A model generated the notes under the pieces. The model was not told where the DNA came from. It did not search any database and was given only the letters and a program-made list of their open reading frames with translations. Below, piece by piece: positions 29,563 to 42,715 of a stretch of DNA of 64,000 bases. Source of the DNA: CAVVZJ01 sp963752755 (lineage in GTDB: Bacteria > Planctomycetota > Planctomycetia > Isosphaerales > Isosphaeraceae); NCBI GenBank assembly GCA_963752755.1, contig CAVVZJ010000003.1:248001-312000 (forward strand), read 5' to 3'. Positions within the stretch are counted from its first letter, which is position 1. Every line of letters begins with the position of its first letter. Both the position numbers and the translations under genes were made by a program.

Positions 29563-31713
29563 TCAGCCGATCATCGTGATCCCGCCGCCAGCTTCAGCAT
29601 CGCCGACGCCGTTGACCTGCGTCATGAGTCCCTTGACCTCGGTCTGGACCGTGCCCTCGATCTTGACCATCATGCCCTTGATCGTCACGCCCATCTGGTC
29701 CACCTTGATCGAGCTCTGGCCGACCTTCAGCTCGATCGACTGCATGGCCTCGGTCGTGCTGGAGCCAAGGTTCAGCTTGGTCGTCTGGTTGCCCATCTTG
29801 ATCGTCAAGGTGTCGTTGCCCATGTCGATCGTGACGGCGCGGTTGCCCATCTTGATGTTGTGGGTGTCGTTGCCGGTGTCGACGTTGACGGTCCGGTTGC
29901 CGGTCTTGATCGTGACGGTCTCGTTGCCGGTCTCGACCGTCTCGGTCCGGTTCTTGATAGACGCTGATCGTCTGGCTGCCGTCGGAGCAACCGGCGGTGC
30001 CGACGGCGATGCGTCTGGTTGTTGAAAATCTCGATGGTCTGGTCGCCCTTGTCCTTCTTGTCGAAGCCGACCTTCAGGGTGTCGTTGTTCTCGACGACGC
30101 GGTCGAAGTTCTTCTCGGCGTGGAAGTAGACCTGCTCCTCGCCCTTCTTGTCCTCGAACCGGAGCTCGTTGAAGTTGTCGGGGGTGCCCTTGAGCGTGCT
30201 GCGGCTCTTGATGCCGCTCTGGGTCTTGTTGTCGGGCAGGGTGTAGGGCGGCATCTCGTCGGCGTTGTAGACGCTGCCGACGATGATCGGCCGGTCGGGG
30301 TCGCCCTCCTCGAAGGCGACGACCACCTCCTGGCCGATCCGGGGGATGTGGATCATCCCCCAGTTCGTGCCGGCCCAGGGGGTGCCGACGCGGACCCAGC
30401 AGGAGCTTTCGGCGTCGTTCTTGCCCTCGCGGTCCCAGTGGAACTGGACCTTCACGCGGCCGTACTTGTCGGTGAAGATCTCCTCGCCGGACGGGCCGAC
30501 GACCACGGCGGTCTGGGTCCCCTGGACGGTGGGCTCGGGGCGTGACGCGACGGGGACGGAAGGGCAGGCCGGCGGGAATGCAGGTGAACGAGTTCAGGTA
30601 GGTGGCCTCGCCACCGAGGTCGGAGCGGTACTCGCCTGAGAGCCGGGCGGAGTGCTGCACGCTCGTCACGACGTAGGGGCCGTCGGCGTCGAAGTGGTCC
30701 GAGAGCGTGAACCGATGGCCACTGACGAGGTAGCGGCAGGAGCCGCTTCCCCGGATCGTCAGGCCGGCGGCCGTCTCCTCCTGCATCCGGATCTCGGCGG
30801 TCCGCTTGTTGTCCTCGAAGATCTTCTGGAGGTCGGCGGCTTGCTCGCCGCCGCCGGGGTCGATGCCGTCGAACCGTTGGGCATACTCGCCGGGGTAGTC
30901 GTAGAGCTCCAGCTTGTCGTTCGAGGCGACCTTCAGCTTGTGGTTGATCGTGCCGGCCGCGACGCTGTCCTGAGTCGAGCTTCCCGGCTTCGAGGTGCTG
31001 GTGCGGCAGCTCGAAACAGTGGTCCCAGAGCGTGACCTTGCCCGAGCGTAGCTCCTGGACCTTCTGCCAGGAGGAGATCTCGTCGAGCTGCCGCTCGCCA
31101 CTTTCGAGCCGTTGGAACGCGATGGTCGATCGCTCGGGCAAGTCGGGGTGGGATTGCGGGGTGTTGGCGATGACCATCTTGTGACCGTTCGCGTCATGCT
31201 TGAAGAAATAATAGAGTCCTTCTTCCTCCATCAAGCGGCTGGCGAAGTTGAAGTCGGTTTCGCGGTATTGCACGCAGAAGTCGCGGGGGGGAAGGTCCCC
31301 TGGATCTCGTAGATGATGCTCGACATCCCGGTGAAGACGACCTTGAGGATCTCTGGGACGCTTTTCTGCTGAAAGATGCGACTCTGTGCCTTCCGCGTCA
31401 GGAGCCAGACCTCGGGCACGATCTCCAGGGTATAGTAAGCGAACGTCTGGTCGCGACCGCCCTCGGCGATCCGACTGCAAAGACCGTGGAAAAATCGGGT
31501 CTTGCCGCCATCGAGCGCCAGCTCGGCGGTGACGCCCTGGCCGAGGAGCTTGTCGAAGGCGACCGTGGTGGCCCGCTCGGCGGCGGTCAGCAACGTGAAC
31601 CGGAAAAGCTCCGAGATGGCCTCGCGGCCATCCAGACCATGAAGTAGGAGCGCGTCGGGCCCGAGTGGGGTCGTCAGCTTGAGGAGCCGGTCGGCTTGAA
31701 GGTAAGTGGGCAT
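29563..31713 (-). CDS. vgrG: T6SS spike protein VgrG (TssI), five frameshifts
   Basis: Start ATG 31713 (MPTYLQADRLLKLTTPLG); reconstructed length is about 716 aa. Order of parts: gp27-like head (ELFRFTLLTA, FCVQYRETDFNFASRLMEEE), then the gp5-OB region (GEEIFTDKYGRVKVQFHWDR, VGTPWAGTNWGMIHIPRIGQ, GDPDRPIIVGSVYNADEMPP), and then a C-terminal needle of GN-containing repeats. Frame changes lie near 31280, 31000, 30545, 30008 and 29957, and the VgrG pattern resumes in a new frame each time. No toxin domain follows the needle. It heads a tight five-gene operon (gaps of 62, 15, 26 and 26 bp). The density of breaks is the highest in the window; either the consensus is poor here or this copy is decaying. 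Confidence 0.92.
29770..29931 (-). repeat. Six 27-bp coding repeats in the VgrG needle
   Basis: Six consecutive nine-residue units follow the pattern xGNxTxxIx (TGNETVTIK, TGNRTVNVD, TGNDTHNIK, MGNRAVTID, MGNDTLTIK, MGNQTTKLN). They form the beta-helical needle shaft. I expected an eight-residue period for gp5-like needles; here the period is nine. Confidence 0.85.
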
Positions 31714-31956
31714 GACGCTCTCCGGGGTCCACCTCGACGTCTGTCGCCCGAACCGGCAACGTCCGCGCCGGCGCAAGGGTCCCATCTTCCAATACGGCAC
31801 GATAGTCAGGCGTGACGGTGTTTCAAGTGTCCAGTGTCACGATCTCACTTGCTTTCCGTTTGCTCCGGGTGACCGACCGCGCGAGAATGGACCGCTGACG
31901 ACGAGGCCGCACACGACGCCGAGCCGGCCAGCGGACCCGAGCCTTTCGAGGTGGAC
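31714..31956. promoter_or_regulatory. Divergent gap between vgrG operon and WD40/clpV block
   Basis: About 240 bp lie between two divergent starts and must hold both promoters. A lower-GC segment around 31845-31865 (tctcacttgctttccgtttg) is visible. No clear -35/-10 pair was assigned. Confidence 0.35.
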
Positions 31957-34900
31957 ATGTCCTCGAACCCACGCAAGCCCCGGGCGTTCCTCCTGGCCCT
32001 CGCCCTGGCCGTCGCCGTCCTACTAAGCCGCCAGCCGGCGCGGGGGCAGGCCGAGATCCGCCGGTTCACCGAGCCGATCCTGACGCTCGACACCGGTGGC
32101 CACCACGCGACCCCCCGGGCGTTGAGCTTCGCCGACAACGGCCGGACCCTGATCTCGGCCGGTCGCGACAAGGTCGCCTGCGTCTGGGACCTCACCGCCG
32201 ATCCGCCCGGACGGCTCCGGACGATTCGGCCGGCGATCTGGTCGGGTTCGCGGGGAGCGATCAACGCCCTGGCCCTCTCGACGTCCGACGCCGAGGGGAG
32301 TCGCATTCTGGCCCTGGCTGGCCACGGCGTTGAGAATCGTGGGGGGACCATCGCGCTGTACCACTTCCCCGGCTCGCCCGCCGCGCCGACGGGTGACCTG
32401 ATCGGCTATCTCTACGTCAAGGGGGCTCCGGTCGAAGGCTGGACCGACGGCCACATGGATACGATCGCCGCCCTGGCGTTCCACCCCGATGGTCGCCTGC
32501 TGGCCAGCGGAAGCAACGACGGCACGGCCAAGCTCTGGGACGTGACGGCCCGGCGGGTGGTCGCCACACTCGATCACCACGGCGCCCAGGTCCGCGCCCT
32601 CGGCTTCGAGCCGGGCGGTCGGCTCGTCACCGGCGACAGCCAGGGCCTGCTCCGGGTCTGGGACCTCGGGGGCTTGCGAGCCGAGCCACCGGTCCCGCCG
32701 CGGGCACCGGCGGCCTCGGCGGTGCCCGTCGGGGGCGTACCGGGCGGTTCGGCGATCAATGCGCTGGCGATCAATCCCGACGGCCGATTCGTGGTCGTCG
32801 GCCGCGAGGGCGGCTGGCTCGATCGCTACGATCTCAAGGCGCCCAATCTCGCGGCAAGTGCCTTCCCCTTCTGGGTCCGGCCGCCGCAAGGGGCCGACCC
32901 GGGGCATGGGTCGGTCGAGGCCCTGGCGTTCGGGCCGGGGAACGAGCTGGCTGTCAGCCACCTCGCCCGTGGGATCGCCAGGGCCGGTGACCTCCCTTCT
33001 CTGGCCTGCCACCTGGAGGTCCGCGACATCGAGGGCCGGATCTTCCGGGGCTTCCCGCTCCGGTCCACCGACCTGATCCAGGCGCTCGCCTTCAGCCCCG
33101 ACGGCCGCCGCCTGGCCTACGCCGGTGGCGACGATCAGGCCGTCGTGGTGCGCGACTGGCGCAATCTGGATGCTCCTCGAATCGTCCTCCGGGGTCGGGG
33201 GCGGAGCGTCTGGCAGGTCGGGTTCGCCGAGGAGGGCCGGGCCGTTGCCTACTCGGGCGTGCACCCCGAAGCCGGGCCGGCCGATCGGTTCGAAGGCTTC
33301 CGACTCCGCGACCGCTTTCCCACTCACTTCGCACCGGCCGATGTCACTGGACCGGTCCGGACGCTTGACGGCTGGAGCGTCGAACCAACGGCCCCGTACA
33401 CGTTGCGGGTTGTCGCGCCGGCCGGCGCGGCGGGGTTCGACGTGCGGCTTGATCCGGCGATCGACCGACGCTGGTTCGCCTACTCGTTCATCCCGGGTCG
33501 GGCGCCGGACCATCCGAGGCCGACATTGGCCGTTGCCTGCGGGCAAGGGGTGGCGATTTACGACCTGGCAACCGGTCGGCGCACGCGCTACCTGAACGGC
33601 CATGAGGGCTTCGTCTATGCGGTCGCGCCGTCGCCCGACGGCCGCTGGCTTGCGACGGGCTCGGTCGATCAGACGGTCCGGCTCTGGCCGCTGATAGGCT
33701 GCGACGAGCCGGCGCCCCTGGGGCTGACGTTCGAGCGTCAGGCCGACGGTTCGCGGCGAGTCGCCGCGGTCAAGCCGGGCGGCTTTGGCGAAGCCGCGGG
33801 TCTGATCGTCGGCGATGTGGTCGCGCTGCTCGGCATCGGCCCCCAGGCCGCCCAGATCCCCGGCGCGATCGATCCGGCCCGCGTTGGCGGCATGGCGGTG
33901 GACCTGGCGAAGATCCCGTCCAGCGCGGCCGCGCTGGACGCCCTCTTCGGCCGGCTCGACGCGACCGCGCCGAATGTCCCGATCGTCTTCGTCGTCCGAC
34001 GCCAGGTGCCGGGTCTGGCGATCAACTTCGGCGCGACGATGACCACTTTTGCGCCGGTCGGCACGACCCGTCGCGAGCGACCGGCCCTCTCGCTGTTCGT
34101 TGGCGACGATCGCGAATGGGTCTTCTGGACCCCGCGCGGCGAGTACGACACCTCCATCGTTGGCGACGAGCGATTACTCGGCTGGCACCTGAACAACGCG
34201 ACGGTCTACCGTCCGAGGGCGACGGACTTCGTCGAGATGGCCCGTTACGAGCGCAGCTCCGCCAGCCGAAGCGGCGTCCCGACAATCGGATCGACGCCAT
34301 CCTCGGAGCCGGTCGCGAGCCCCCGGTCCTGGCCGGGGCGGCGGAACCGTCCGCGATCGTGCTTGCCGGTCAGCCGCCGGACCTGACCTTCGCCGCGGCA
34401 GCCCCGGCCGAACTGCCGCAGGACGCCCGACCTGCCCCCTTGAAGCCGGCTTCCGCCGCGGCCGATGCGCCCCCCCTGGCCGCCGGCGCAAATCTTCCGA
34501 AAACGGTCCTCGCTAGCGTCGGGCCAATCGCGCTGAGCATCCGGGCCGACGCGACCGATCGCTCGCCCATACAAACACTGGAGGTTCTGCTGGACGGGCG
34601 ACCGTTGCCGACCGTCCGTCCCCCCGACCTGTCGCGAGCCGTGACGGCGGTTCCCGTGCTCGTGGACCTGCCGCCGGGTCCGCACCGGCTCCTGGTCCGG
34701 GCACGCAACGCGGCAGGGATCGTTCGACAGCGAGCCATGGATGTGACCGCTCCCGAGCGCCGGCGGCCAGGCCAGCCGGGGGTCGGCTCAAGGTCGTCAC
34801 GATCGCCCCCGAGTACGCCGAGCCTAAGCTCCCCCAGGTTGCCTTCAATGTCCCCGACGCCGAGTCGCTCGGGCCGTTCCTGCGAGAGCACCTTGTTGCC

Positions 34901-35545
34901 GATCAAGGCGGCAGGCGGTATGGGCCGACGACGTCGGGGGACGTGGCCTTGCTCGGCAGCTCAGCGAGCGTCGCAGCGATCATCGACGCCTTCGCGGCCT
35001 TGCCGGATGACAGCCTTGGAACGGGCGACATGCTCGTCGTTGTCATCGAGACGCATGTGCTGAACTTCGGCTCCGAGGTCCGTCTGGCCGCCGCCGATGG
35101 ACGTCAGGTCCCGCCGAAGCCGGACGTCCCGGCCGAGGCGATCTCCGAACCTCTGGAGGAGGTCGCGCGGACAGGCGGTCGCGTGCTCGTGTTGCTCGAC
35201 GGGGTCCATACCGATGCCGCGGGGCACTGGGACACCGACATCAGCGAATGGGCCCGGGACCTCCGACGTCGCGGGGTGATCGTGGCCGTGGCGTCGAAGC
35301 AGGGGCCGAGCCTGGCCCTGAAGGGCCGGGGCCACCGCGCCTTCGCGATGGCCGTGCTGGAATCAATCCTGCCCGGTGGCCGCTTCGCGAGCGCCGACCG
35401 GGTTCGGACGCTCGCCCAGTTCCGCGAAATCGTGCCAGAACGGGTGCTGACGACGACCCGTCGCCGACAGTACGCCGAGATCTACATCCCCGAGACGATC
35501 GACGGCCGATCGCCGTTGCTCGACCCCCGACGACCAAGGAATTAG
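31957..35545 (+). CDS. Exported WD40 protein with PDZ-like segment and degenerate caspase-like C-terminus (two frameshifts)
   Basis: About 1,195 aa after reconstruction. I start at ATG 31957, with GAGGTG upstream; a GTG at 31951 is also possible. A signal segment (FLLALALAVAVLLSRQPARG) is followed by WD40 repeats (LASGSNDGTAKLWDV, LATGSVDQTVRLWPL), a PDZ-like patch (KPGGFGEAAGLIVGDVVALL) and REWVFWTPRGEYDTS. The C-terminal region has the caspase layout (KVVTIAPEYAEP, GDMLVVVIETHVLN, RVLVLLDGVHTDA), but the catalytic Cys position of D-x-C-H reads D-G-V-H. I infer it is not a protease. Frame breaks are near 34250 and 34780. It is 150 bp before clpV on the same strand, within the T6SS locus. Confidence 0.75.
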
Positions 35546-35695
35546 TCGGCTTGATGCCTGAGGGCCGATGGACCTGGGCTGATGGTCGAATCATCCGTCA
35601 TGGGCACGGTCCATCAGCAGTGACGAATGTCGTAAAACGTCTGCAGGGTGCAACAACTAGGGTTCTGTAGCAAACCTGGATATGGAGGGTGGACA

Positions 35696-38371
<2,676 letters not shown>

Positions 38372-38501
38372 GCGGCTCCGCCCCCAACTCGGCCCGGCTT
38401 CTTGCCAGCGGCGCCGATTCGGCTGACACTCAACACTCATTTTTTCGCAAAACATATTCAGTGAAATGATACGCTCTCCACCCGCAAGAAAGAGACCCAC
38501 G

Positions 38502-39767
38502 ATGACCGTCAAATTGGGAATCGCCCTGCAAAACCGGCTCCGACCCAACGACTCGGTGAGTGTCCACCCGGCGACCGTGGAAGTCGCCGTCCCCGGCGGC
38601 AAGTTGTCGGCGGAGGCGAACCGGTGGGGCGAGGTCAGCCTCGACATCACGAGCCTGGACGACGGCACTTACAAGATGAGCGTCAAACCGGACAACACCA
38701 GCGCCGGGCCCGTCGATTCGACGCTCGCCGAGGGGGCCAACCCCCCCGAGCGGATGTACCGCTCGCTCGACTTCGACATCACCGTGGCCAGGCACGCCGT
38801 GACCTCCGTGTCGCAATTGGACAAGACCGATGGCGTCGTCACGCTCGCCGCAGGCAAGCTCACGGTCGGCCTCCAGCCGATCTGGATGAAGGCGGCCTCG
38901 CGGAGCCGGGGCTCCTCGGTCGTGAGCCTGATCGTGGTCCACCACACGGCCGGGCCAGTGATCGGGCCGGCCATGAACACCGTGATGGACTCGGGAATCG
39001 GGCCGCACTACGAGATCGACACCGATGGCCAGATTGTGAAATACGTGCAGGAGAGTCAGTCCGCCGCCCACGCCGGCGCCAGCCAGTGGAACAACGAAGC
39101 CGTCTCGGGCGGCACGAAGATGAGCGTCAACCCGATCTCGATCGGCATCGAGGTCGTCCACGCATCGGGGCCTTTCAAGGACGCTCAGTATGCGGCCTTG
39201 ATCACCCTGCTGGAGGCAATCCTCAAGGCCAACCCGACCATCAAGCGGAACCGGATCGTCGGCCACTCCGATGTCGCCTCCAGCGACGATGGCACGATCC
39301 TCGGAAACCAGCGACCCGAAGACCCCGGCCCGACTTTTGAGTGGACCCGTCTGGAGGCGAACAACCTGGGCCTGGTCCCGAACGCGACCCGGATTGTGCC
39401 CCAGGACGTATATTCCGGCTTCTTCCAGCTCTTCCCGGGCGAGAAGCTACGCGAGGGCGACGACGATTCCAGGAAGATCTACGGCCACAAGATCCTGCGG
39501 GATCGCGTCAAGGCGAGCCCTAAGAAGCTCGACGACAAGGCTGTGGAGGTGCTGGCCCAGGGCAAGCCGATCGCCGAGCTACAGGCGGACCTCCGGGCCA
39601 TCGGCTATCCGCTCGGCAACGAAAATGGAAAGTTGGGTAACGCCACGACGAAGGCCGTCCAGCGCTTCCAGATGCATTTCTTCCCGACCTCGCGACCGCA
39701 CGTCGGTGGGGCGAACGGCCTGGTGGACCGGGCCACCGTCGAGATGATCAAGAAAGTGCGTCCCTGA
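38502..39767 (+). CDS. N-acetylmuramoyl-L-alanine amidase with peptidoglycan-binding domain; candidate T6SS effector
   Basis: A 421-aa protein starting at ATG 38502 (AAGAAAGAG upstream). It has an N-terminal beta-rich domain of about 120 residues, then an Amidase_2 domain with SLIVVHHTAGP near residue 146 and IVGHSDVASSD near 253, which supply the zinc-binding histidines and catalytic acidic residue. A C-terminal peptidoglycan-binding domain follows (ELQADLRAIGYPLG, TTKAVQRFQMHF). It cleaves the lactyl-amide bond between MurNAc and the stem peptide. There is no signal peptide, so the usual export route is missing. Immediately after clpV, this makes delivery by the T6SS plausible. A cytoplasmic or phage-like origin is the alternative. 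No obvious immunity gene follows. Confidence 0.9.
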   Translation: MTVKLGIALQNRLRPNDSVSVHPATVEVAVPGGKLSAEANRWGEVSLDITSLDDGTYKMSVKPDNTSAGPVDSTLAEGANPPERMYRSLDFDITVARHAVTSVSQLDKTDGVVTLAAGKLTVGLQPIWMKAASRSRGSSVVSLIVVHHTAGPVIGPAMNTVMDSGIGPHYEIDTDGQIVKYVQESQSAAHAGASQWNNEAVSGGTKMSVNPISIGIEVVHASGPFKDAQYAALITLLEAILKANPTIKRNRIVGHSDVASSDDGTILGNQRPEDPGPTFEWTRLEANNLGLVPNATRIVPQDVYSGFFQLFPGEKLREGDDDSRKIYGHKILRDRVKASPKKLDDKAVEVLAQGKPIAELQADLRAIGYPLGNENGKLGNATTKAVQRFQMHFFPTSRPHVGGANGLVDRATVEMIKKVRP

Positions 39768-40218
39768 ATCCGGCCGTGGCAGGTTGAGCATCGATACTGC
39801 GCGACTCCTCGCCCATCTCCGTCCGCTTCTCATGCGGCCCGTTGAGTTCGTCGTCCGGACTCGGCCCGTGACTGGCTTCGGATGGCCCTTGTGCCCGGCC
39901 ACCACGTCCTGTCCGGGACTCCCGGCGACGTCCGCCATTTTTTCCGTGCCAGGCTCATGGCTCGCCACAATCCATGGAAACATAGATCAATGGCTGTCGG
40001 GCCATTCCGGGTGATGCCGCCGGTCGCAGAGCCGGGGCGAAGACCTCGGTCGGATGAACCGAGTGGCTTCGGAGGGCTGATGGTTCCGATGAGGGCGATG
40101 AAGGCCGACCGGCACGAGAATCGCATTGCAGTGGGGATGATCGGCTCTTTATGTCTTCTGGAGAACACCTAGCGATCAGGCCGGGCTTCCGGCTGGGAAC
40201 CGGGTTGGAGGCCACGGC
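39768..40218. other. Intergenic region after the amidase gene
   Basis: About 450 bp. I looked for an immunity gene and found none: a 76-codon ORF at 39784-40014 is mixed in composition with no signal peptide or family feature. The region before 40219 carries GGAGG at suitable distance for the next gene. No terminator assigned. Confidence 0.4.
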
Positions 40219-42096
40219 ATGAGACATCCTGCTCAACTGCCGGTCTGGTCATCACTGGCGACCGTTCTCGTCATCGGCCTTGCCTTGCTGATCAACCTCG
40301 GTCTGTCGCCCTGGATCGGGGTGAATGTCTATCCGCTCTTCTTGCTCGCCGTGCTCGTGGGAGCGTGGTTCGGGGGCATGACCCAGGGCCTCATGGCCAC
40401 CATCGTCTCTTGCCTGGTGATCCTTGCCTTCTTCCGTCATCCCGGGGGATCCCCTGGCTTCGACTCTGCGCTTGCGCTGCGGGTTTCGCTCTTCCTCCTG
40501 GCGGCGATCCCGGTCTGCCTGCTCGTGGTGGCGTTCCGGCGGGCGGACGAGGCCCGCCGGGTCAGTGAGCGAGATTACCGCCTGATGGTGGAAAACGTCT
40601 GTGACTACGCCATCTTCCTGCTCGACCTGGAGGGCCAGGTCTCCACCTGGAATGAAGGGGCCGAACGCCTGCTGGGCTACCGCGACGAGGAGATCCTCGG
40701 ACAACACTTCGCGGTCCTCTTTCCGCCTGAGGCGATCGAAGCCGGTGGGCCGCAGTGGGAAATGGAGACGGCGTCGCGGGTCGGCCGGGCCGACGATGAG
40801 CGATGGCACGTTCGGAAGGATGGTTCGCGATTCTGGGCGTCGGGCGTGCTGACCGCCGTGTGGGACGAACGTGCTCAACTGCGGGGCTTCGTCAAGGTCA
40901 TGCGGGATATCACCCTTCGGAAAGAAGCCGAGGATGAGCGGAAGGAGTTACTGGCCCGCGAGCAGCGGGCCCGGGCCGAGTCCGAGGCGGCCAGCCGGGT
41001 GAAGGACCGCTTCCTCGCGGCCCTCAGCCACGAACTTCGTACGCCCCTGACGCCCGTCCTGATGACGGTCTCGGCCCTGGAGGATGACCCGGCTATCCCG
41101 GAAAACCACCGGGGTGACCTGGCGATGATCCGCCGCAACGTCGAGTTGGAGGCCCGGCTGATCGACGACCTACTGGACCTGACCCGGGTGGCCGAGGGGA
41201 AGCTGAAGCTGGAGAATAGCCTCGTCAATGTCCACGACCTGATCCGGCATGCGATCGGTATCTGCCGCCGCGAGCTCGAGGCCAAGGGCCTGGAGTTCGC
41301 GTTTCGACCCGTTGCGGAGCGGTACTGTGTGCGGGGCGACCCAGCCCGTCTCCAGCAAGTGCTCTGGAACCTCTTGAAGAATGCGGTGAAGTTCACCCCC
41401 CCGTGTGGCCGCATTACCGTGACGACCGCCGACGCTGAGGGCTCTCGACTCCGCGTTGAGGTGGTGGACACCGGCATTGGCATCCCGGCCGACATGCTGC
41501 CCCGGATCTTCGACGCCTTCGAGCAGGGCGACCCGGCGATCACCCATCGCTTCGGTGGCCTCGGTCTGGGGCTGGCGATCTCGAAAGCTCTGGTCGAGGC
41601 CCACGGTGGGCTGCTGACGGCGGCCAGTGAGGGCCAGGACTGGGGCTCGACCTTCTCGCTGTTGCTGGGCGACGCGGAGGCCCCGACTGACGAGGCCTGC
41701 GTCTCGCCCGACCTCGAGTCCCGACCCGTCGGTGGTCACCTGCGAATCCTTCTGGTCGAGGACCACGAGGATACGCGGGCGATCCTGGGCCGGACGCTGG
41801 AGCGATCCGGGCATGACGTGACAACCGCCGGCACGGTCGCGTCGGCGATCGAGGCGGCGGCGACCGGACCGTTTGACCTGCTGATCAGCGACGTGGGGCT
41901 GCCGGATGGCAGCGGCGTGGACTTGATGCGGCGACTCCAACCCCTGCCGGGGATCGCGTTGACCGGCTTCGGCATGGCAACCGACATCGCGAGATGTCGC
42001 GAGGCCGGCTTCCGGGCCCATCTGACCAAGCCGATCGACCCGACGGAACTCGGGAAAGCGATCCAGCTGGTCGCCGGACACAACAAGATGTCATAG
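40219..42096 (+). CDS. Hybrid sensor histidine kinase (membrane, PAS, HisKA, HATPase, receiver)
   Basis: A 625-aa protein starting at ATG 40219 (GGAGG upstream). Three to four membrane helices occupy about residues 12-110 (DUF4118-like), including LATVLVIGLALLINLGL and VSLFLLAAIPVCLLVVAF. A PAS domain lies at about 125-245 (VENVCDYAIFLLDLEGQVST, WNEGAERLLGY). HisKA has ALSHELRTPL near 270; HATPase has LKNAVKFTPP and GLGLGLAISK. The C-terminal receiver has ILLVEDHED with phospho-acceptor Asp in LISDVGLPDG near 557. It would sense a membrane signal and relay phosphate to its own receiver. It has no adjacent response regulator with a DNA-binding domain. The middle and receiver parts closely resemble the FHA-GAF kinase at 52-54.7 kb, suggesting paralogues. 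Confidence 0.95.
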   Translation: MRHPAQLPVWSSLATVLVIGLALLINLGLSPWIGVNVYPLFLLAVLVGAWFGGMTQGLMATIVSCLVILAFFRHPGGSPGFDSALALRVSLFLLAAIPVCLLVVAFRRADEARRVSERDYRLMVENVCDYAIFLLDLEGQVSTWNEGAERLLGYRDEEILGQHFAVLFPPEAIEAGGPQWEMETASRVGRADDERWHVRKDGSRFWASGVLTAVWDERAQLRGFVKVMRDITLRKEAEDERKELLAREQRARAESEAASRVKDRFLAALSHELRTPLTPVLMTVSALEDDPAIPENHRGDLAMIRRNVELEARLIDDLLDLTRVAEGKLKLENSLVNVHDLIRHAIGICRRELEAKGLEFAFRPVAERYCVRGDPARLQQVLWNLLKNAVKFTPPCGRITVTTADAEGSRLRVEVVDTGIGIPADMLPRIFDAFEQGDPAITHRFGGLGLGLAISKALVEAHGGLLTAASEGQDWGSTFSLLLGDAEAPTDEACVSPDLESRPVGGHLRILLVEDHEDTRAILGRTLERSGHDVTTAGTVASAIEAAATGPFDLLISDVGLPDGSGVDLMRRLQPLPGIALTGFGMATDIARCREAGFRAHLTKPIDPTELGKAIQLVAGHNKMS

Positions 42097-42346
42097 CGAT
42101 CGTGCCTGTCGTCCCATCGCCGGACGGCTTCGGAGGGCCGCTCACCCCGCGTCACCAAGCCGTCCGACTGGAACTCCCCGATGAGCAGCCCCATGCACGT
42201 CGTCTTGATCACGGAGGGCCTCGAACTGTCACGATGGGCCCTCGCGAGCCTCCGACGCCCCCAACGCCCGAATTCCCCCGCATCAGGTATGGCCCCGCAT
42301 GACTCGGGCTGAGTCACCCCTGCTGACCCACGTTGGAGAAGTTCCC

Positions 42347-42706
42347 GTGACTAAGGTGAACCTCGCCGAGAAGCTCGGACGCATCGCAGACTACTGGAGT
42401 CCGAAGGTTGTCGGCGAACTGAACGGCCAGCACGTCCGGCTGGTGAAGCTTCTGGGCGAATTCGTCTGGCACAAGCACGACCACGAGGACGAGATGTTCC
42501 TGGTGGTCCGGGGCCGCTTGCGACTGGAGTTCCGTGATCAAGACGTCTGGCTGGAGGAGGGTGAATTCCTGGTCGTCCCCCGGGGCGTCGAGCACCGCCC
42601 GGTCGCCGACAACGAGGCCCACATCCTGCTCTTCGAACCCGCCGGGACGCTCAACACGGGCGATGTTCGCGACGAGCGGACGATCGCTGAGCCGGAACGC
42701 ATCTGA
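42347..42706 (+). CDS. Cupin-domain protein
   Basis: A 119-aa single-domain cupin. I choose the GTG at 42347 (GGAGAAG just upstream), because the family typically opens with a KVNLAEKL sequence; an ATG at 42299 would add 16 residues. Cupin motif 1 is FVWHKHDHEDEMFLVVRG and motif 2 is RGVEHRPVADNEAHIL, giving His/Glu metal ligands. These small cupins often bind a metal and a small acid; the substrate is unknown. It is followed after 9 bp by the cyclase remnant, so it was probably the first gene of a two-gene operon. Confidence 0.85.
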   Translation: MTKVNLAEKLGRIADYWSPKVVGELNGQHVRLVKLLGEFVWHKHDHEDEMFLVVRGRLRLEFRDQDVWLEEGEFLVVPRGVEHRPVADNEAHILLFEPAGTLNTGDVRDERTIAEPERI

Positions 42707-42715
42707 GGTGCGACG

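Noticed and set aside
38372..38501. Possible terminator after clpV
   Set aside because: No stem-loop with a U-tract could be identified by eye.
39784..40014. 76-codon ORF as a possible immunity gene for the amidase
   Set aside because: No signal peptide, membrane segment or family feature; composition does not look coding.
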